Of a DNA stretch of 64,000 nucleotides, positions 8,260-16,349 are shown piece by piece (positions within the stretch are counted from its first letter, which is position 1; each line of letters starts with the position of its first letter). A model generated the notes under the pieces. It was given only the letters and a program-made list of their open reading frames with translations. It was not told the DNA's origin and ran no database searches. Source of the stretch: JAXGXJ01 sp963816155 (GTDB lineage: Bacteria > Actinomycetota > Thermoleophilia > RBG-16-64-13); the NCBI GenBank assembly GCA_963816155.1, contig CAWFJE010000002.1, positions 434,001 to 498,000 of the forward strand, written 5' to 3'. A program made the translations under genes and the position numbers.

Positions 8260-8993
8260 GTCGTGTCCTTGATGACGCCGATAGGGAACTGCTTGGCCAT
8301 GACCTCATCGATCCACGTGCAGGAGTCGAGCGTGCCCATCTTCCAGTTGGTGGGGCAGGGCGAGAGGATCTCCACCAGGGAGAAACCGGCGCCGTCGAGC
8401 TGGCACTGGAAAGCCTTGGCGATTGCCTTCTTCGTCTTTCTCACAGCGGCCGGCGTGTTGACGGCCACCCGCTCAAGATAGGCGGTGCCGTCGAGTTCGG
8501 CGAACACCTCACAGATGCGCACCGGATGGCCGGCGACAGCGCAACTGCGACCGTCCGGGGTGGTGGTGGTCACCTGTTGCAGGAGCGTGGTGGGCGCCAT
8601 CTGGCCGCCGGTCATGCCGTACACTCCGTTGTTCACGAAGATGACGGTGATGTTCTCGCCCCGGTTGGCGGCGTGGAAGCCCTCGGCGGTGCCGATGGCG
8701 GCCAGGTCGCCGTCGCCCTGATAGGAGAACACGAAGGTATCGGGACGGGCCCTCTTGATACCTGTGGCGACGGCGGCGCCGCGCCCGTGGGCCGACTCCA
8801 GCACGTCGATCTCGAAGTAGTTGTAGAGAAGCATGCCGCAGCCGGCCGGAGCGACGCACACGGCGCGCTCCTGCAGGTCCATCTCTTCCATGACTTCCAT
8901 GAGCAGGCGATTGATGATGCCGTGCCCACAGCCGGGACAGTAGTGGAAGTGGGCTTCCTTCAGCAGCTTTGGCCTCGCGTAGACGGTCTTCAT
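8250..8993 (-). CDS. 2-oxoacid:ferredoxin oxidoreductase, beta (TPP-binding) subunit
   Basis: A 247-residue TPP-binding subunit. Visible: CPGCGHGIINRL (first Fe-S/TPP region), GCGMLLYNYF, HGRGAAVATGIKRA, the TPP-Mg motif GDGDLAAIGTAEGFHAANRGENITVI, and NNGVYGMTGGQ. ATG at 8993 overlaps the alpha-subunit stop (ATGA), so translation is coupled. The short length (about 250 rather than 290) and separate gamma and delta subunits fit four-subunit KOR/VOR enzymes. Confidence 0.95.
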   Translation of the reverse strand: MKTVYARPKLLKEAHFHYCPGCGHGIINRLLMEVMEEMDLQERAVCVAPAGCGMLLYNYFEIDVLESAHGRGAAVATGIKRARPDTFVFSYQGDGDLAAIGTAEGFHAANRGENITVIFVNNGVYGMTGGQMAPTTLLQQVTTTTPDGRSCAVAGHPVRICEVFAELDGTAYLERVAVNTPAAVRKTKKAIAKAFQCQLDGAGFSLVEILSPCPTNWKMGTLDSCTWIDEVMAKQFPIGVIKDTTCS

Positions 8994-10069
8994 GCCTTCT
9001 TCCCCGTACCGGCCGCCTGGGCCTGGTAGTAGTGGCGGGAGATGATGCGGTAGAGCTCTATGGGCATGGGCACCACACCTCCGGGCCGGCCGTAGAAATG
9101 CACTCGCGCGCTGCTCCCCAAAGCCAGCCGCACGTCCTCCACCAGTTGCCCGGCACTCATCTCGAACACGAAGAAGTCGCCCACCGTCTTGGCCATGTCC
9201 TGCAACGCCTTGGACGGGAAGGGCCAAACCGTGATGGGTCTGATCATGCCCACCTTGAGGCCGTCTTGCCGGAGTCTCTTGATGGCCCCCTTGGCGATGC
9301 GCGCCCCGATGCCGTACGCGACCACGATCATCTCCGCGTCTTCGGTGAGATAGGACTCGTAGCGCACTTCGTTCTGCTGCATGAGCTGGAACTTCCTCTG
9401 CAGCTTCCAGTTGTGCTCTTCTTGCAGCTTGGTGTCGAAGATCAAGGAGTGCACCTTGCGGGCGGGACGACCTTTGGCTCCGGTGAGCGTGTAGTCCTTC
9501 TCGTAGTCCGGGGGGCGCACAAGTTCGTCGAAATCGATGGGCTCCATCATCTGCCCCAGCATGCCGTCGCCCAGGATGATCACCGGATTACGGTACTTGT
9601 CGGCCAGGTTGAAGGCCAAGGGCACCACCGTGGTCAACTCCTGGACGGACCCGGGAGCCAGGACGATGGTGTTGTAGTCGCCGTGGCCGCCGCCGCGCGT
9701 GGCCTGGAAGTAGTCAGACTGCGCCGGAGAGATGTTGCCCATGCCCGGACCGCCTCGCACCATGTTGACGATGACTGCCGGCAGCTCGTCCGCGGCCAGA
9801 TAGGAGATGCCCTCCTGCTTCAGGCTCATGCCCGGGCCGCTCGAGGAGGTCATGGTACGCGCCCCGGCCACCGCCGCGCCCAGCACCATGTTGATGGCCG
9901 CTATCTCGCTCTCCGACTGGATGAAGACCCCGCCCACTTCGCACATGCGTTTGGCCATGTATTCCGTGAGTTCGTTCTGGGGGGTGATGGGATAGCCGAA
10001 GTAGCACTCGCATCCCGAAAGCACGGCCGCCTCACCCAGGGCGGTGTTGCCACTCATGAGCCGCTTCAT
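8990..10069 (-). CDS. 2-oxoacid:ferredoxin oxidoreductase, alpha subunit (VorB-like)
   Basis: A 359-residue alpha subunit with pyruvate-ferredoxin-oxidoreductase domain II/III features: a LMSGNTALGEAAVLSGC N terminus, YFGYPITPQNELTEYMA, TSSSGPGMSLKQEG, VNMVRGGPGMGNISPAQSDYFQ and a C-terminal MSAGQLVEDVRLALG. The sequence style is that of subunits annotated VorB (3-methyl-2-oxobutanoate), but 2-oxoglutarate or aryl 2-oxoacids are not excluded. The ATG at 10069 overlaps the ferredoxin stop by 4 bp; the open frame extends upstream but overlaps the ferredoxin coding region. Confidence 0.94.
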   Translation of the reverse strand: MKRLMSGNTALGEAAVLSGCECYFGYPITPQNELTEYMAKRMCEVGGVFIQSESEIAAINMVLGAAVAGARTMTSSSGPGMSLKQEGISYLAADELPAVIVNMVRGGPGMGNISPAQSDYFQATRGGGHGDYNTIVLAPGSVQELTTVVPLAFNLADKYRNPVIILGDGMLGQMMEPIDFDELVRPPDYEKDYTLTGAKGRPARKVHSLIFDTKLQEEHNWKLQRKFQLMQQNEVRYESYLTEDAEMIVVAYGIGARIAKGAIKRLRQDGLKVGMIRPITVWPFPSKALQDMAKTVGDFFVFEMSAGQLVEDVRLALGSSARVHFYGRPGGVVPMPIELYRIISRHYYQAQAAGTGKKA

Positions 10070-10284
10070 TCCTTCACCACCTCGATAGCCACCTCGGGGC
10101 ACATGAGCGCGCACGTGCCGCAACCGTTGCAGCCGTCACCGCCGTCGGGGGCGGCCACGTAGTAGCCCTTGAGGTTCAGTTCATCGGAGAGGCTGATGCA
10201 GTCCTTGGGACAGAATTCTATGCAGAAGCCGCAGCCTTTGCAGCGCGACTTGTCTATCTGGATGTGACCCTTCACTGATGCCAA
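10066..10284 (-). CDS. 2-oxoacid:ferredoxin oxidoreductase, delta (2x[4Fe-4S] ferredoxin) subunit
   Basis: A 72-residue dicluster ferredoxin with CKGCGFCIEFCPKD and CNGCGTCALMCPEVAIE, both complete CxxCxxCxxxCP motifs. First gene of the oxidoreductase operon; carries electrons from the TPP site to external ferredoxin. Start is TTG at 10284, with AGGTGG about 6 nt before it; a GTG three codons later is the alternative. The divergent gap to the MFS gene (10285-10473) probably holds both promoters, but no convincing -35/-10 pair was found. Confidence 0.93.
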   Translation of the reverse strand: MASVKGHIQIDKSRCKGCGFCIEFCPKDCISLSDELNLKGYYVAAPDGGDGCNGCGTCALMCPEVAIEVVKE

Positions 10285-10473
10285 CGATATCCACCTGCGC
10301 CGGTCAATATGTCTTCACGCCGCTCCCGGGCGCTGATACACGGATTTGCCCCCGGAAATGAGGGATGACGTACCGAGCAATAGCACCGGAGCAGGGGGTC
10401 AATATTACCCTAAAATGGTGCATGCCAGCCAGCACTCTTCCCATAGGAGCGACGTGAAGGAACGGGACGAACC

Positions 10474-11715
10474 GTGAGACATGGCCGCCGCTACCCTTGG
10501 GTCATCTTGGCGATGGCCTTCTTCGCCGTCTTCGGCGCCATCGGCTTCGGTCGCTTCGGCTACAGTGCCGTCCTCCCCGCCATGCAGGAGGCTCTGGGAC
10601 TCACGAGCGCCGCCGCGGGCTCCCTGGCCTCTTGGACGCTGATCGGCTACACCGTGACCGCCGCGGTGGGCGGCGTGCTCGCCTCTCGCATCGGTCCCCG
10701 CTTGGTCCTCACCATCGGCCTCGGCGTCACCGCGGTGGGCATGCTCATCACCGGCTTCTCCGACGGCTTGACCATGGCATCGGTAGGCCGACTCCTCACG
10801 GGCATGGGCAACGGCATGATCCTGGTACCCGCCATCTCCCTCATGGCCGCCTGGTTCGACGTGCGCCGGGTCGGATTCGCCTCTTCCATCGTGCCCACCG
10901 GCTCCTCGCTCGCCATGGTGCTGGTGGGGCCGCTGGTCCCCCGCCTCATCGCCGGCGGGGGCGAGAACGGCTGGCGGCTGGTCTGGTACATCTTCGCGAG
11001 CGTGACCGTGCTGCTCACGGTACTCAACCTCATCTTCATGCGCGACCGTCCCGGCCCACTCAGGCGGGGGAAGGGCGCACTCTTCGGGCGCCGCGTGAGC
11101 GACGCCCACATAGAACGAGAGACCACTCTGAAGGATGTGGCCGGGATACTGCGCACCCCCTACGCCTGGCACCTGGGCATGGTGTACTTCCTCTACGGCG
11201 TCGGTTTCCTCACCTACTTCACCTTTTTCCAGAAACGGCTCACGACCGACATCGGCTACAGCGCCGGCACCGCGGGTAACCTCTTCCTGGTGGTGGGGGT
11301 GGCCGGATTGGTGGGCGGCTTCGTGTGGGGGGCCATCTCCGACCTCATCGGCCGCAGGTGGACCATAGCCATCACCATGGTGTTGGGCAGCACCGCAGGG
11401 CTGCTCTTCGCCTGGGCGCCCAGCGTGGGGGTGCTCGGGCTTTCGGCGGTGCTATTGGGCTCAACCGGGGTCGTCATTCCCGGCCTGGTGGGCGCCGCCT
11501 GCGGCGACCGCTTCGGGGCCGTTCTCGCCTCCGCGTCGCTCGGTTTCGTCACCATCCTTGTAGGGACCGGCCAGAGTCTGGGGCCATACCTGGGCGGCCT
11601 TCTTGGCGACGCCACGGGTTCGCTGGCCCCAGCCTACCTACTGTCGGCTGGGGCATACCTGCTGGGCGCCGCGGGAGCCCTGCTTCTGCCCAAGACCCAG
11701 AAGGGGCACCGCTAG
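10474..11715 (+). CDS. MFS transporter
   Basis: A 413-residue major facilitator with about 12 hydrophobic segments, beginning RRYPWVILAMAFFAVFGAIGFGRFGYSAVLPAMQEALGL. There is a central hydrophilic loop around residues 190-225 and a second-half SDLIGRRWTIAITMVLG that matches the MFS loop signature (D-x-x-G-R-R). Resembles the uncharacterised monocarboxylate/organic-anion-like branch; substrate not predictable. GTG start with a weak AAGGA upstream. It converges with the orphan transhydroxylase-like gene 55 bp away and might import its substrate (inference). Confidence 0.9.
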   Translation: MRHGRRYPWVILAMAFFAVFGAIGFGRFGYSAVLPAMQEALGLTSAAAGSLASWTLIGYTVTAAVGGVLASRIGPRLVLTIGLGVTAVGMLITGFSDGLTMASVGRLLTGMGNGMILVPAISLMAAWFDVRRVGFASSIVPTGSSLAMVLVGPLVPRLIAGGGENGWRLVWYIFASVTVLLTVLNLIFMRDRPGPLRRGKGALFGRRVSDAHIERETTLKDVAGILRTPYAWHLGMVYFLYGVGFLTYFTFFQKRLTTDIGYSAGTAGNLFLVVGVAGLVGGFVWGAISDLIGRRWTIAITMVLGSTAGLLFAWAPSVGVLGLSAVLLGSTGVVIPGLVGAACGDRFGAVLASASLGFVTILVGTGQSLGPYLGGLLGDATGSLAPAYLLSAGAYLLGAAGALLLPKTQKGHR

Positions 11716-11770
11716 CGTCCTGGCGCGCAGCCGCGGCGGCGCGCCCTCGTACGTACCAGACGGCCCTGCC

Positions 11771-14491
11771 TCAGCGCGGAGCCGCGGGCTCCACCCAGCC
11801 GTTGAAGTGCAGGCCGGAGGCGTAGTCGTAGTCGCGCTCGAAGGCGTCGGGATACTCGCGCCGCCAGTCATCCATCTGCTGCATGCCCACGCGCTCGACC
11901 TCAGCCAGGTAGCCGCTCGTGGCCTGACCCGCGGCGTGTCTCGACGTCAACCCCGCCGGAGCGATGGTGTTGATGGCCCCGCCCCGGTCCAGCCTTTCCG
12001 GGATGATGTAGTCGGCCCGAGCCCCATGGTCGATGGAGAGCACCCCAGGCATGATCCTCTCCCAGACCAGGGCGCCGCAGAGCACGCTGCCCCGCTCGTT
12101 GTACACGCGCACGATGTCGCCGTTGGCGATACCGCGCTCGGCCGCGGTGCTGGGGTGCATCCAGCAGGGTTCATACAGATAGCCGTCGAAGCCTCTCACC
12201 TTGCCGGTGACCGCTTCCTTGCTCCAGGGGATGTCATCGCACTGGGCGTGCACCCGCCAGCGCCCGTGGTTGGACATGACGAGCAAGGGGTAGGCCTGCG
12301 CCCGCTTGCTGCCCACGCGCTCGTCGTGGGTGATGCCCTTCTCGATCCACTTGGGAATGCCCGGACGCTCCTCGTCGCTGGGGAAGGCCTTGTCCAGGCT
12401 CTCGGAGTAGAACTCCAACTTGCCGGTAGGCGTGGGGATGGGGTTGGCGACAGGGTCTGCGTAGAAGTCGTACCAGCCGGCCGTGCGGCTCTCCCAGTCG
12501 CTCTCGTAGGGGACCACGAAGTAGTCCTTCTCCTCGAACTCTTCCCAGCTGACGAACTTGTCGAAGCCCATGCCTTCAAAGACGCCTTTGATGAGTTCAG
12601 CCTCGGAGAAGCCGTCGGTGACCTCGTCGAGCATGCCCAGCTTCTCGGCGACGGCGCAGACCGCCTCGTAGTCGCTCTTCGATTCCCCTACCGGCTCGAT
12701 GGCCTTACGCATGTTGATGACCGTCTGGAAGCTGTCACCGTCACGCAGGTTGAGCATGATGTCGTTAACTTCGAGCGTGGTGTTCGTGGGCAGGATGATG
12801 TCGGCGTACAGGCAGTCGTTCTCCAGCCAGGGATGCTGCGCCACTATGCACTCGATCTTGGAGCTGAGCATGGCTTCGCAGACATCGTTGCCGCAGTTCC
12901 AGCAGGTCACCCGGCAGGGGGTGTCGGTCCACATCATGTGGATCTCGGTGCCGCCGTCCTCGGCCGGGATGGGATAGGTGTACTTCTTGTACTGATCGGA
13001 CGCTTCCTCCTCGTGGCCGCCGGTGCCCCAGAAGTCCACGGTGCCCTTCTTGATGGCGTCCTCGATGAGGGTCTTGGGAACCAGTTGCTTCCCCCAAGCC
13101 AAGGGCGTGCCCTTGTGCGGCTTGAGCAGACGGTCTCCCATGGCCGACGTGGCCAGGTTGTTGAACATGTCCATGTACTGTCGCCCGGCGCCCAGGACGT
13201 TCTTGGGCATGCCCAGGTAGGCGATCTGCGCCTGATGGACGCCGGGTTTGCCCAGCCCCTGCATGCCGAGCAGGATGATCTCGAGACGGGCCGGTTCGGT
13301 GGCGTACGGGCCGCGGGCCATGCCACCGGCGAAGTAGTGACCGATGGTGACGATCTTCTGGGCCCAGTCGCGGGCCAGGGCCTTGATGGTCCAGGAGGGG
13401 ACGCCACACTTCTCAGAAGCCCACTTGGGCGTCTTGGGAATGCCGTCCTCTTCACCCAACACATAGGCCTTGACCTTGTCGAAGCCCACGGTGTGGGTCT
13501 CGACGTACTCCTTGTCGTACGTGCCTTCGGTGATCCACATGTAGATCACGGCCAGCTGCAGAGCCGCGTCGGTGTTGGGAAGCACGGGGATCCACTTGTC
13601 GGCGTGGATGGCGCAGGCGTAGTTCACCTCGGGACAGATGTACACCTGCTTCAGACCGATCTGGCCCCAGAAGAAGAGCAGCCGGCTCGCCAACTGTCCT
13701 CGAAAGCCCCACGGCGTGGTCTCGGGATCGCCGCCCCAGACCACGACCATGTCGCTGTTCTGGGAGATGTCGTTCACGATGTTGTCGGCCGGGTTCATCA
13801 TGCCCACCAGGCCCTTGCCCCAGATGTGGCGGGCGCCCCAGTACCAGCCCTCCCAGCTGTCCGGGTTACGGACCTGCTGGGTGAAGCCGCCCATCTTGTC
13901 AAGGAGCAGGGTGGAGCAGCCGTGCGGCGCATGGATGAACTTGCATTCGCCGTGCCCGTCGCCCTGCACCAAGACGGACAGCGGACCGTACTCCTTGTGC
14001 ACCCGCTTGATCTCCGCCGCGACGAGGTCGGTGGCCTCGTCCCAGGAGATGCGCACGTACTTGCTCTTGCCCCGGTTCTGTGGGTTGCGCCCGCCCGGTC
14101 CCGTGGAATCCGGCGCCCCGTTGGGGTCCCAGTCCACGCGCTTGAGCGGGTACTTGATGCGGTTGGGCGAGTAGGTGCGCTTCTTGTAGGCCAGGCTCCA
14201 CGGGGAGGGAGCCGACTTGAGGAGCGGCTCGAAGGTCTTGCCGTTCTTCTCCATCTTCCACGCGTTGAAGGTGGCGGGATCGTACTTGGAATCGAAATGA
14301 AGTGGGCGGATGCGCAGCACCTTCCCGCCCTTGACATCCACAGCGCACGGTACGGCGCCGTAGATGCCCCCGCTGAGGCCCAGTGACTTGAGGACCGTCT
14401 TCTCGTCCGTCGCCGGTGCCGCCCCAACGCCTGGGGCCTCCTGCGGCCGCTTCAATGGCTGTTCTTGCGACGCAAACGGCTCGTCTGTCAT
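11771..14491 (-). CDS. transhydroxylase-type molybdopterin oxidoreductase, large subunit (L3, orphan)
   Basis: A 906-residue DMSO-reductase-family Mo-bisMGD protein. The N-terminal [4Fe-4S] Cys motif is absent (GGIYGAVPCAVDVKGGKV instead), as in pyrogallol-phloroglucinol transhydroxylase (TH). It keeps the NPDSWEGW motif, with Asp211-Ser212-Trp213 matching TH Asp174-Ser175(Mo ligand)-Trp176. The TH catalytic-His region is replaced by GDGHGECKFIHAPHGC, shared with L2. Very similar to L2 over the whole length, with an extra N-terminal Pro/Ala-rich piece and a short insert near residue 127-134. No small-subunit gene follows it (the convergent MFS gene does); a toxin-antitoxin pair separates it from S2. 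ATG at 14491 has GGAAGGAA upstream. Substrate unknown. Confidence 0.88.
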   Translation of the reverse strand: MTDEPFASQEQPLKRPQEAPGVGAAPATDEKTVLKSLGLSGGIYGAVPCAVDVKGGKVLRIRPLHFDSKYDPATFNAWKMEKNGKTFEPLLKSAPSPWSLAYKKRTYSPNRIKYPLKRVDWDPNGAPDSTGPGGRNPQNRGKSKYVRISWDEATDLVAAEIKRVHKEYGPLSVLVQGDGHGECKFIHAPHGCSTLLLDKMGGFTQQVRNPDSWEGWYWGARHIWGKGLVGMMNPADNIVNDISQNSDMVVVWGGDPETTPWGFRGQLASRLLFFWGQIGLKQVYICPEVNYACAIHADKWIPVLPNTDAALQLAVIYMWITEGTYDKEYVETHTVGFDKVKAYVLGEEDGIPKTPKWASEKCGVPSWTIKALARDWAQKIVTIGHYFAGGMARGPYATEPARLEIILLGMQGLGKPGVHQAQIAYLGMPKNVLGAGRQYMDMFNNLATSAMGDRLLKPHKGTPLAWGKQLVPKTLIEDAIKKGTVDFWGTGGHEEEASDQYKKYTYPIPAEDGGTEIHMMWTDTPCRVTCWNCGNDVCEAMLSSKIECIVAQHPWLENDCLYADIILPTNTTLEVNDIMLNLRDGDSFQTVINMRKAIEPVGESKSDYEAVCAVAEKLGMLDEVTDGFSEAELIKGVFEGMGFDKFVSWEEFEEKDYFVVPYESDWESRTAGWYDFYADPVANPIPTPTGKLEFYSESLDKAFPSDEERPGIPKWIEKGITHDERVGSKRAQAYPLLVMSNHGRWRVHAQCDDIPWSKEAVTGKVRGFDGYLYEPCWMHPSTAAERGIANGDIVRVYNERGSVLCGALVWERIMPGVLSIDHGARADYIIPERLDRGGAINTIAPAGLTSRHAAGQATSGYLAEVERVGMQQMDDWRREYPDAFERDYDYASGLHFNGWVEPAAPR

Positions 14492-14610
14492 TTCCTTCCC
14501 CCCAGGTGGCTGCGCAGTTGCGGGGTACCGAAGCCGGCCCCATGTGGTTGAACCGTAGCACATGCCGAGGACGGTCGGGGTGGCGCATGACGCAGGTGCG
14601 CAGACCTAGG

Positions 14611-15042
14611 TCACGCTCTCCCACCTCCGGTCGGCTCTACATCGAAGCCCTGATCACGGAAGTGCGCGTCTAGACTGAAGACCCGGCGCAGGCCAAGTTC
14701 GCGCATGAGCGCGAAACTGGTGCAGTCGACCAGGCTCAAGTCGCGCCGACCCGCGGCCAGAAGGCCGGCAGCACCCTGAGCATGCAGGGGGCCGTCGACC
14801 CAGGTCACGAGGAGCCACGGCACTATGTGTGTGTGGAGGGCATCTACCGCCCTGACTCCGAGGCGGCTCTGCAGCAGGGCAGTGGTCTCGACCAACACGT
14901 AGCTGCTGACAAAAAGCGGCACGTCCGAGTTGCTCAGCTCCTCCCATGCCCTGGCGGCGCCAGCATGCCCGGCATCGCGGCAGTCGAAGACCGCGTACAG
15001 GGCCGACGTGTCGACGAAACAACCTCCTCGCGCCCGGGTCAT
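14611..15042 (-). CDS. PIN-domain toxin (VapC-like ribonuclease)
   Basis: A 143-residue PIN-domain protein: N-terminal CFVDTSALYAVFD (first acidic residue), a mid-protein SSYVLVETTALL (acidic Glu), and DLSLVDCTSFALMRELGLRRVFSLDAHFRDQGF carrying the last conserved Asp residues. VapC toxins are Mg-dependent RNases. Its ATG overlaps the upstream antitoxin stop by ATGA, the standard toxin-antitoxin arrangement. It sits between transhydroxylase subunits S2 and L3. Confidence 0.88.
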   Translation of the reverse strand: MTRARGGCFVDTSALYAVFDCRDAGHAGAARAWEELSNSDVPLFVSSYVLVETTALLQSRLGVRAVDALHTHIVPWLLVTWVDGPLHAQGAAGLLAAGRRDLSLVDCTSFALMRELGLRRVFSLDAHFRDQGFDVEPTGGGRA

Positions 15043-15299
15043 TGGCCCGAAGAGGAGTAGGCCTGGTCGAGGTAGTGATCATGCCGAGAGGAGACATCGG
15101 TGAGGCCGGAGTCGAACCGGCCCACGACCTCGAGCATCGACGTCCGGCCGGGAGCGAGCCTGGCTATGGAGCTCGTCTGTCCCAGGAATTGATCGACGCT
15201 ACGCCTGATGAGCTCGGCAACCGACAGGCCGGCGCGCTGCGCCTCTTCATGGAGCCTCCGGCTCTGCTCCTCAGTGAGCTGTATCTGGGTTCGTACCAG
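15039..15299 (-). CDS. ribbon-helix-helix type antitoxin with CTG start
   Basis: An 86-residue protein beginning (M)VRTQIQLTEEQSRRLHEEA followed by AGLSVAELIRRSVDQFL, a classic RHH DNA-binding N terminus, and a C-terminal tail ending HYLDQAYSSSGQ that would bind the toxin. No ATG/GTG/TTG exists in this frame before the homologous region (the frame is closed by a TAA about 60 nt upstream). The only suitable codon is CTG at 15299-15297, preceded by AAGGGGAG with 6 nt spacing, an excellent ribosome site. Relatives start exactly here with ATG. Either a rare CTG start or a recently lost ATG. Confidence 0.75.
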   Translation of the reverse strand: MVRTQIQLTEEQSRRLHEEAQRAGLSVAELIRRSVDQFLGQTSSIARLAPGRTSMLEVVGRFDSGLTDVSSRHDHYLDQAYSSSGQ

Positions 15300-15321
15300 A
15301 GTCCACTCCCCTTGGTGGCCG

Positions 15322-15364
15322 TCATCACTGTAATCACTTGCGCTTACATGTTATCACATGCGCG
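15322..15364. promoter_or_regulatory. repeated ATCAC boxes and CATGT-4-ACATG palindrome upstream of antitoxin
   Basis: ATCAC recurs at 15324, 15333 and 15353 within longer similar units (TCATCACTG, TAATCACTTG, TTATCACATG). The units at 15331 and 15351 are 20 bp apart, two helical turns. A perfect 5-bp inverted repeat with 4-bp spacer lies at 15347-15360. The tract is more AT-rich than its surroundings and is placed as an autoregulatory operator/promoter of the toxin-antitoxin pair would be. Confidence 0.5.
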
Positions 15365-15453
15365 TTTTTTGACACACCTTCGCGGAACGTGGATGCGAGT
15401 TGGAGACGCCGTCGCTTCCCAGAAGACCCGCCGCCTCACAGTCAGAGACGCGA

Positions 15454-15477
15454 AGGGGCGCCCTTGCGGGCGCCCCT
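15454..15477 (-). terminator. 10-bp GC hairpin downstream of small subunit S2
   Basis: Arms 15454-15463 and 15468-15477 (GGGGCGCCC type) pair perfectly around a 4-nt loop, about 40 bp after the S2 stop. Minus-strand sequence beyond it is pyrimidine-rich but without a strong T run. Probable end of the acyl-CoA dehydrogenase-L1-S1-L2-S2 transcript. Confidence 0.6.
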
Positions 15478-15516
15478 CACACAGGCCAGCTGGAATCGGT
15501 CGTTGTGGGACCGGTG

Positions 15517-16347
15517 CTACACCAGCGGGATATCTCCCAGGTTGATGTCGACCTCAGTGGTGTCCAGACCGGCGAAGGTCTTGACCTTGCCGTCGCTCTT
15601 CAGCTCCAGGTCGTACACGCCGTCACCGAGTCCTTCGAGCCAGAAGTCGCCGTAGGCGTCGGTCTCGACGGAACACGTTTCGCCGCTCTTGGTGTCCTTG
15701 AGAGTCGCCGTCGCACCGATGACGACCTCTTCCTCCACCGGATCATAGAGCGTGCCGGCGATGAACTTCTTGGGCACGTTCAGGTAGTACACCCGGGGCT
15801 GGACCTCGTCCTTGAGCTCGGGCTTCCATACCTCGGCGTCCTTGATGAGGGCCTGGGTCGCGGGGTCTTCCTCGTCCATCATGCGTAGAGCCAGCGTGGG
15901 GCAGGCATCTGCGCAGCGCGGTTCGGCCCAGCCGCTGTCGAGCAGGTGGGCGCAACCGGTGCACTTCTGGGCGAGGTTGAGGTCCTCGTTGAAGAAGATG
16001 GTGTTATAGGGACAGGCGTCCATGCAATTGCGGCAACCGGTGCATTTGTCCGAATCGATGATTACGAGGCCGTCTTCGCGCTTATAGATGGCTCCCTCGA
16101 CCGGGCACGACTCGATGCAGGGCGCATTGTCGCAATGCATGCACATGTGGGGACGATAGGCCACTTTGACCTTGGGCACCGTACCGCGCACGCGCTCGGT
16201 CAGATGGACCCAGTACTGCCCTATCTCCGGCTGCGACTTGGCGATGGGGCTCCAGTCATTGCCGCAGTGCTCGTCTTTGCAGGCGAACTGGCACGTGTAG
16301 CAACCGTTGCAGATGGACAGATCGATGACGAATACCTTCTTGCCCAT
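15517..16347 (-). CDS. transhydroxylase-type molybdoenzyme small subunit (S2), 4x[4Fe-4S] + Cna-B-like domain
   Basis: A 276-residue electron-transfer subunit. Four complete cysteine groups are seen: CNGCYTCQFACK (residue ~14), CMHCDNAPCIESCP (~70), CTGCRNCMDACP (~101) and CTGCAHLL...CADACP (~130). That gives 16 Cys for four clusters, as in DmsB-type subunits and one more than in transhydroxylase beta. Residues ~195-276 form a beta-rich domain (AGTLYDPVEEEVVIGATATL, DAYGDFWLEGLGDGVYDLEL) like the Cna-B/Ig-like third domain of transhydroxylase beta. It lies 2 bp after L2, its evident partner. Confidence 0.9.
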   Translation of the reverse strand: MGKKVFVIDLSICNGCYTCQFACKDEHCGNDWSPIAKSQPEIGQYWVHLTERVRGTVPKVKVAYRPHMCMHCDNAPCIESCPVEGAIYKREDGLVIIDSDKCTGCRNCMDACPYNTIFFNEDLNLAQKCTGCAHLLDSGWAEPRCADACPTLALRMMDEEDPATQALIKDAEVWKPELKDEVQPRVYYLNVPKKFIAGTLYDPVEEEVVIGATATLKDTKSGETCSVETDAYGDFWLEGLGDGVYDLELKSDGKVKTFAGLDTTEVDINLGDIPLV

Positions 16348-16349
16348 GG

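Noticed and set aside
11603..14386. Long plus-strand open frame (about 927 codons) across L3
   Set aside because: Antisense shadow of L3, same composition artefact; it even runs into the MFS 3' end in another frame.
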